Assembly: GCF_020520425.1 (NCBI RefSeq)
Contig: NC_079492.1
Span: 145,297,861-145,361,860 of the forward strand
DNA from: Spinacia oleracea
Lineage: Eukaryota; Streptophyta; Magnoliopsida; Caryophyllales; Amaranthaceae
DNA: 64,000 nt
Direction: 5' to 3'
The translations under genes and the position numbers were made by a program. Each line of letters starts with the position of its first letter. Position 1 is the first letter of the stretch. This document shows positions 56,722 to 64,000 of this stretch, piece by piece. The notes beneath the pieces were generated by a model, which ran no database searches, was not told the origin of the DNA, and saw only the letters and a program-made list of their open reading frames with translations.

Positions 56722-59700
56722 TAATTTGCATGTGATTGACCTAAAAGTGATTACTGATTAGAATCGAAAAAGACTCAATTTGATTGACTTGATTTGAACA
56801 ACCATTTTGACACTTCTACAATTATATAACACTCGACAAATGAGAAAAGAACGTCTTATCAATCTCTTAGAATTAACCCATTGGACACGAACTATTACAA
56901 GTTAATTGTTAAATTGAAATAATATTATACTACCTTGACAAACTTTTTTAGCTATCTTAATTAGATTAAATCGTGAACGATTCAATAGTTCAATGCCTTT
57001 TGTACTAAGTGATGAGACTTTTTAAGACACTCATATAAACTAAACATTTCAAATTTGATTATCACAATTTTTTGTAGTATTATGACATTTCATGATCTAT
57101 ACTCCGTAATATTAATTTTATCCCACTAGACGCCAATAGGCTTAATTAATTTAACTCCAATTTTTTGAGAGTTGACTCCAAGTCTCCAACTTGCACTTTT
57201 TTCAGAAAATGATTAAAAACACAACTCTCCTTGTAAATGACTTTCATCAAGACAGCTATTCTTCCTCGTATTTGCCTCTCAATTATCTATGTGCGACTAT
57301 CGGTTAATTCATTTGTAACCTCATTAGCATCAAAATAAAAAAATAAAAAAAAATCCATATGCGACTATCATGTTTTGTTTAATTTTTATCCGGTTAGTGT
57401 TGGTTCCGTGTGATTAAGTTAAGGGCTCTATTAGGGAAAAAATTTCATGTTTTAGTTTTATTACTTTGATAGGCATATGATTTAGATTAAATCATAATCA
57501 TTTATACGGTTATAGTAGTACACCCGCCACCTCTTGGCAAAGTAGGCTGATGGGCAAGCTCCCTCCTGTCGCCCACCTCTCCGAACGCTTAAGCGACTTC
57601 TTAATATAGTACACATATTGTTTTTGAAAATGGAAAAAATTATAAAAAAATGTTAATTAATGTGATATGTATGTTTATTTTTATTTTTATTTTCTTAACC
57701 GAAAATGATAAAAGTCACAACATGGGACTTTTAAGCCGTGTCACAATGATGACATGACATGCTTATGTGTCTTGATTTAAATTGGAAACTAAAATATTTA
57801 ACTTATATTATCTATTATACATGTTTCAAAAAATGGAAACTAAAATATTTAACTTATATAATCTAAATATTCTAATTTGTTTCCTTCTTTATATCGACTA
57901 CCTTATTTACATATTAAAAATATTAAAAATATTGAATTGATATTAAAAATATTATGATGACACATAGCCTACGTGACGCCTATATGACCAATTAAACTCC
58001 GACACGTAAAATTGCGACAAATAAATATTGTCGTAATTTGCGACCTTTATCATCACCCTTTTATAATAAACTAGATTGGATTCCGTGCACGCACGGATTT
58101 TGATCATTTTTTCACCAAATATTTAACTGAATATCCCTCAAACTACTGCATAGTTATAACATTTCTAAAATATATTCATTTAAATTTATTCAACTAATAT
58201 ACACATTTAAAATGCTAATATGGTAATTTGACCAAAATATTGAGTGATATATTTTCCATTATTAATATAGCGATCTGACTAAAATATTACCAACTTAGAA
58301 TAATTATTATTACGTCGTATCTATTATTGCCATAATTTATTAACAAAATTTTATTTCCATACATAAATAGTTATAAAAAAAGGTAAATAATAAAAATAAA
58401 ATAAAATAGATACACTTTTTGAGAGAGTGATTTTTGGCGGGAAAAAATCGCACCAGGAATTGACACATGTCATTCCTGATGTCTCTTTTAGTATGGAGTA
58501 ATAGATAGATCGAAAACTAATCAAAAAACAATACTTAAGGACTCTAAGATTTTACTACTTAAAATAAAGAGAGAGTACCCTAACTTATGCCAAAACCTAG
58601 TCATACGCGCGAATACTTAATTGGTAGCTAAAAATATAAATGAAAAGTGATTAATTCTAAAATAGTTCTTTTTTTCAAGAAAACTTGCAATCGATGAAAC
58701 AAGTGGGAATTATAACAAGTAGAAATATTTTAATGCTCAAATATACGAATGATGATTCGTTATTGAGGGAGATACTTATGATACTTTATCGTAGTGAATC
58801 TGATTTGTGAATTACAAATAGATCATGTTGTTCCAGTTGTTTGATACTTAAGAGTATAATATAAAGGAGGAAAGTGATTGATAAACCTCGTCTATATTCT
58901 ATAAATGTCTATATTATATTAATCAATTTTAATTTAGTAATTGACTGAATTATTTGTCATGTCATAGTCAAAGTCCTCGGTGATTTTATAAATCTGTTTT
59001 TAGATTTGGATTAAAAATTAATGCAAGAGAACCTCTTAAAGATTAATGTTAACAAAGATGATAGACTATTCTTACCAATTACTAGTATCTAAATGCCAAG
59101 TTGAAAGCAATGTCATTTCCACATCTTCATCATATGTAAGGTTGGTGCTAATTGCTACTCCCTCCGACCCGTTCCTATTTTTTTCTCCGTTTATCATTTT
59201 ACACGGTTATTAAGGAAAAGAGAATATTACAAAACTAACAATTATTGTTGTATTTTTATAGATTTTTTTTGTTTTTTAGTCTTTTTTCACGAGAAAACGA
59301 AATAGTTGTAAGAGTTGTGAGTCAATGAAAATTAAGAAATAAAAATGTCAGCTCATTAATCAATCCAAATTTAAACCAATCAATCAGAATATAAGGTTAT
59401 AAGCACAAGATTACAAAGATAAAATCAAAAATGAAAGAAAATAAATGGGTAGAATATTTTGTTACGTACGCCTTAAAAAGAAACGAGAAAAACATTTAGA
59501 GAAGGAGGGATTAATAACTAAACAACTCACCAACAAGGTTTGGGCGTAATGGTTAAGAATTTTAAGGTTAAAAGTATGTAAACGATATGTCTCATATTTG
59601 AATTCGCCATCCCATTTTATATTTATATTGTTCATGTGGCTTATTTGCGTGAAAGAAAGAAAAGTTCAACTCTTTGTGAGTTGCACATTTTGGTTGGCAA

Positions 59701-60101
59701 CATCAAATCATTTAAATGTCTTAGTAACAAGTCTTGTTACATTATTGATCGACTACTTACTTACTAATTGGAGCCTCATTAGATTTGCTTGATGTTTTTG
59801 GTTCCTTTGCTTATGGTTCGTTTTCTCTCTATTTTTATCGTATTTTTTAAAAAAAAATTGTCAACGCACAAGATGTTTACAGTTTAATTAGTTAAAAAAA
59901 TTATATAAAATTGTTAAAAATGAGACCCCAAAAGGTTAAAAAAAAAAGGTTGGAATCCTAACAGGTGAAAAACCCAAAAGATTAGACCCCCAACCTTTAG
60001 CTTAATTCCTCTGTAAGGGGGAATGGTTTGGGAATAAACCATCATATTCTCATGAAAATGAGAGAGGCACAAAATATATAGGGGACTGTATTATGAGATT
60101 A
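56722..60101. other. Long intergenic stretch with relic repeats
   Basis: No gene. At about 58072-58505 a block starting 'ctagattggattccgtgcac' and ending 'tatggagtaatagatag' resembles a common plant interspersed repeat whose class I cannot fix. At 59158-59510 a worn Stowaway-like element (tactccctccgacccgttcc ... gaaggagggatta) is visible. Near 59530-59620 tRNA-like boxes suggest a SINE scrap. The remainder is AT-rich. Confidence 0.45.
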
Positions 60102-60147
60102 GAGATGAGAGGCACAAAATGAAAAAAATGTCATTAATAAAAAATTG

Positions 60148-60313
60148 TCTGTTGGTTCAGTGGTGATTGGGGATGAACTTGGTAGGGAGAACCCGTGTTC
60201 GATCCCCCACAACAACAATTGGGAGGAGACTGGAACCTATCCACCCAGAACTCGCCCCGAATCCGGATTAGCCCTAAGGGTGAACCAGGTGCTAAGTGCT
60301 AACACCAAAAAAT
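60148..60313 (+). mobile_element. SINE flanked by an unusually long direct repeat
   Basis: A 166 bp SINE of the 41239 family (ggttcagtggtgattgggga, GTGTTCGATCCCC, ctcgccccgaatccggatta). The flanks 60102-60147 and 60314-60358 are near-identical repeats of about 45 bp (GAGATGAGAGGCACAAAATG at the left, one base different at the right), far longer than usual SINE duplications. Confidence 0.85.
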
Positions 60314-60576
60314 GAGATGAGAGGCAAAAAATGAAAAAATGTCATTAATAAAAAATTGTAGGTAATGGTAACTTTGTAAATTCTTTCATTATTCTCATCA
60401 ACCACCAAACAAGATATTGATTATCCCTTTTTTTATTTGCCCCTGTTTTCATTTTAGACCGTTTCTAAAATATTGTCCCATTATCATAAAAGTTTATGAG
60501 ACCACAAAGTCAATGGTCACATGGGCAAACAATTAGGGACATAAAGAGTAATTTTCTACAAAGGAATTTTTTTTCA

Positions 60577-60682
60577 CCCTTAAGCTAATCCAGAATCGGG
60601 GCGAGTTCTGGATTATCTATATTTCAGTCCCCTTGATCATTCCTAACAAGTTTAGCCACAATCACCCATAAACCAACAAACA
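60577..60682 (-). mobile_element. Decayed SINE of the same family, opposite orientation
   Basis: On the minus strand 'ggtgattgtggctaaacttg', 'ccagaactcgccccgatt' and 'ctggattagcttaagggtg' match the 60148 and 41239 copies. It is internally shortened. It lies about 180 bases upstream of the MED10 start codon, so it may form part of that promoter. Confidence 0.7.
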
Positions 60683-60860
60683 ATGTTCCAACAACAAATT
60701 CTCAATTTTTTATCCCACTCTAAACTAGCCAACTCCCACCAAACGCATCGTCAAAGAGATTAACCGGTCATACTTAATTATTCATTGTAAGTTCGTCCAA
60801 TTCACCTGCAAAATTGGAAGAACACAAAACTCAAAGCTCAAAAATCTGAAGACTTCATCC

Positions 60861-63104
60861 ATGGATTCCGCACAGAACGCGGCAGCAGGAAACAATGGCG
60901 TGGTAAATGCACAAGGAAACAATAACAACAGTACCAACAACGAAGGAGCAACCTCGGATGATGCGAAGCAAAACCTAAGTGACGTCACCAACTCCATTGA
61001 AAAAACTTTGGGTCTTCTTCATCAGCTTTATCTCACTGTTTCTTCCTTCAATGTTGCCTCCCAGCTTCCTCTCCTTCAACGCATGTACTCTCTTTCCTAA
61101 AAACCCTAATTTACTCTTCGTTTTTCCGATGATTTTTGTTTACTGAAAATTTAGGGTCTTGTTTTGCGTTTTGTTAGAAATTCTCTGGTGACGGAGCTCG
61201 ATAATATGATGAAATTGTCTGGAAAGTGCAATATTCAGGTTCCCATGGAGATTCTCAAGTCAGTATCCCTCCCCCCCTTTCGCTGTTTTAATTTTGATTT
61301 ATATGTTTCCTAATTTCTCCCCGTTTTTGGTTAATTTACATTTTTGTTGTGTGCGTTTCGTTAGTTTAATTGATGATGGGAAGAATCCAGATGATTTCAC
61401 CAAGGATGTTCTTAATAGCTGTATTGCTAAAAATCAGATCACCAAAGGCAAAACTGATGCTTTTAAGGTAAATCGATCATCTCTTTCATATTTTGAACTA
61501 CTATGGAATTGAAATCCTGCACATGAATGGTATATTATCCCGTTCCGGATTAGTCTGTCCAAATTTGATTGATTTAAGTAGGGATTGGATTTGGATGTTG
61601 GTGGGAGAGACCTCTGATCATTTATGACTTGTGCAAATATATAGCAAAACCACTTGTTGATTTATCAGGTTAATGATTATGTCCACTGGTGTGCCGTTAC
61701 TGAACTGTCATTACTATTTGAATTGTTTGAGGAACACCATTTCACTTGCCTGTATGTGTTTATTTATTCACTCTTTTATTGATTTTTTTTTGTCTCTTCA
61801 TCATATTCTCTCTTCTGTCATTGGGTTGACATGAGGAAGTGTATTAGATATGACGTGTGTGTATGTCCGTATGGTTATATTTCTAGCTCCCTTTATATCA
61901 CCTAAAATACACTAAAAGTGAGAATTTTGTAGGGTAAATTTTGAGAATTTTTGGTTGGTTTAGATAATTTGTAGGGTAAATCTGAAATTATAATGAGCTA
62001 TTCATCCTCTCCAATCCCAAAGCTTGATTACTCAGTCAACACTGAGCTATATAATTAGAAGAGGATCACCATGCTTGTTGGGAAAGTATTTGAAAAGAAA
62101 GGTATATTGTTTATATTAATCAAATCTAACTGCACAATATAGTCCAAAGGATCAAATGGTATTTGTATGTTGTACAAACTAAAATGTACAAACTAAAATG
62201 TATTAGTAGAAAACAAGCATGGAGTTGACACACTCTGTTTCTAACAGTCTAACCTATGGTTCTTTGTTTACTACAAAAGCGCATTCTATCTGTTTCATTT
62301 TACTTGCCACATTGGGCTGTTTTTGAGAGTATATTGGCTCAAATGGGGCAAAAAAAAAGTGTGACAGAGAGAATATATATGTTCCAATAATTTCAGAAAA
62401 GATAAGTTCAATTAAGATTTGTTTAGCATAAGCAAGTTCAGATAAGTCAAAATCACTTGAATAGAACACATCTATAAAAACTATAGAACACATATAAAGG
62501 TGTATTTTGTTACATATAAAAAGTATGACATCGATGTTTGTAGGTATGACAAGGGGCCAACTTTGGCCTACGCCCGTGTGTGCATCTAGACTTTGCTTTC
62601 TTCTCTCTTTATTCACCAAATATGTGACTCTTGTGTGTCTTCTCTGTTTGATGGTTATTTATAAAACTTTGATTAGTAACAACGTTTTTTATTTGGTTTG
62701 CAGAGTTTGCGCAAACATATGCTTGAGGAGCTTGATGAAGCTTTTCCCTCTGAAGTGGATGCGTACAGAGATATACGTGCCTCATCTGCCGCTGTAAGTT
62801 TGGATATTGTTATGTGTATGCAAACCTTTTTTTTTAAAAATAATTCTTAAATCATTTATGGTGACTAACTTATTGCACAAACTATATTGAGAACTTGTCT
62901 GTCTATAATAGCTAGGATGGTAGCTTCATGCCTGTCTTGCTACCAGTATATCTGACCATCTTTTAAATAATTAAGAACTCTATTGAAGGGTTAATGTTTT
63001 TATCAGCAATCTGACTGCTAGGCTTCATACAGGAGATGAAAAGGTTGGCCCAAGCCCAGAGTGCACTGCCTAATGGAGATGTGAAGGTCAAGGGTGAGCT
63101 ATAG
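60861..63104 (+). CDS. MED10: Mediator complex subunit 10
   Basis: Five exons, 60861-61084, 61178-61258, 61365-61467, 62704-62793 and 63033-63104, with GT..AG introns and agreeing phases, giving 189 residues. It matches plant MED10 (Arabidopsis MED10b, about 186 residues). A low-complexity Asn/Gly lead (residues 10-34) precedes KQNLSDVTNSIEKTLGLLHQ, SSFNVASQLPLLQR, LDNMMKLSGKCNIQVPMEIL, then LIDDGKNPDDFTKDVLNSCI, KGKTDAFKSLRKHMLEEL and RASSAAEMKRLAQAQSALPN. MED10 is part of the Mediator middle module, which links transcription factors to RNA polymerase II in the nucleus. The gene looks whole. Intron 3 (1.2 kb) is the longest and carries short repeated 'gttcagataag' text. The promoter is short, with SINE relics upstream. 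Confidence 0.95.
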
Positions 63105-64000
63105 GTTCTGATATCTGCAAGCAATCAGGTTTCTTTGTCAGTTACTTTACAATCTGTGTAGCTTTAAGCTGTGTATTTGAGTATCTCCATTCACAATATG
63201 GGTGGCAGTTGTATAATGAAGGTTTTTTTTAGCTTAATTGCATCCATTATTTTACTTTTTTTACACGTGATTGCCTGTATGTTGTATCCTTTGCTGTCAA
63301 TGTCATGTAGTCTTCAACTAGGTCTTCTGTGCATAATACTTGTTAGGAGATGTTAATGAATTATAATATACAATTGTAAGACTGAAACAAGATTAAGAAT
63401 TATGAGTGCACTTGATTGCTCACATGTTTTATACTGAAGCTTGACATGGTCTTGTGGGAGTTCTAGCATTTGATGTTTTCCTGGTCTGTCTATGATTGAG
63501 GTGGATTAAGAATTTTTTTCTTATTTTTTTAAGGGTTTACTTTAAAGTTGCAACAACTTTAGGTCTGTTTGATGTTTATATATTTGTTAAGTATAGTGAG
63601 ACAAGTGGGGAATGTGAGTGAACCAGGTTGGTGAGGTTAGCTTAGTATCTTGTAGTAAGCCTGTAAGAGTAGAAATTGGGAAAGTTGTTTCGGGGTTTAT
63701 GAAGGATAGGCTTGTGCATCCCTACACGTTGTTCGTTTTTGGGTAAAACGATAATCTGTTCTATGTGATATAGAATCTTCTTGAGTAACTTGAGGTGTAT
63801 TTGAGATCTTTACTTCAATTTTTGGTTGTCGCAAGAGTTTTAAATTTAGTAATAATGTAACTGGGTTAAATAATAGTTATGATCCTTACACACTTTGTGG
63901 GCATGCTTGTGAGATTGAATACTGTATGGATTACTCAAAGCGGCAATTTTTCCTCAGGTTAGTTATGCAATGATTTTCTTCTTGGCATGCTGGAATAATG
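63105..64000 (+). other. 3' end and downstream of MED10
   Basis: No further coding region seen. The first few hundred bases are probably the MED10 3' untranslated region; the polyadenylation site cannot be placed. The last 600 bases show nothing recognisable before the window ends. Confidence 0.4.

Noticed and set aside
62254-62797. Open frames on both strands in MED10 intron 3
   Set aside because: They overlap an intron whose flanking exons join perfectly in phase, and the peptides have no family resemblance.
1-64000. CRISPR array, operon or prokaryotic defence island
   Set aside because: Spliced plant genes and plant transposons throughout; no regularly spaced direct repeats with unique spacers.

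Overview
This is a piece of a flowering-plant nuclear genome. It has intron-bearing plant genes (GT..AG introns, plant family members), AT-rich intergenic DNA and a dense load of plant transposons: Stowaway/mariner, hAT-like, Tourist, Mutator-like, SINE, LINE and Ty1/copia. The recurring 9-mer TACTCCGTA/TACGGAGTA and the MITE set suggest Caryophyllales (spinach, beet or goosefoot kin), but that placement is inference.

Host genes, left to right: (1) 8871-9350 (+), a single-exon DUF538 protein like Arabidopsis SVB, with a (CAA)n leader abutting its ATG. (2) 15702-22896 (+), an eight-exon alpha/beta hydrolase of the EMB8/YheT type with an intact Ser-Asp-His triad; its introns hold an Au-SINE, a foldback, a MITE and a LINE fragment. 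(3) 29485-32241 (+), a two-exon methionine gamma-lyase (MGL). (4) 40632-41973 (-), a two-exon secreted glycine-rich protein with a SINE in its intron. (5) 47145-50010 (-), a two-exon CYP78A cytochrome P450. (6) 60861-63104 (+), a five-exon Mediator subunit MED10. These genes do not form a cluster or a shared pathway. Each complete model was built by joining exons whose splice phases agree.

Mobile DNA between them: a copia remnant with a hairpin-rich stretch (1-2370); a Pack-MULE carrying pieces of an ER DnaJ gene and a PPR gene (5749-7940); GC-rich and ordinary hAT-type MITEs; a Tourist MITE; four SINEs with target duplications; several Stowaway MITEs; solo LTRs; a near-whole, very young copia element (34232-39178); a truncated copia element (about 43930-46483); a nested hAT-like/Pack-MULE composite carrying the start of a monoacylglycerol-lipase-like gene (52938-54964); and a 1.3 kb mariner-like element still encoding the DNA-binding N-terminus of its transposase (55429-56721).

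I found no new multi-gene system. The most unusual signals are the two gene-capturing Mutator-type elements, the enriched 9-mer that resembles Stowaway excision footprints, the array of small GAAG-loop hairpins at the left end, the EAR-like motifs in the mariner fragment, and a decayed duplicate of the last EMB8-like exon downstream of that gene.
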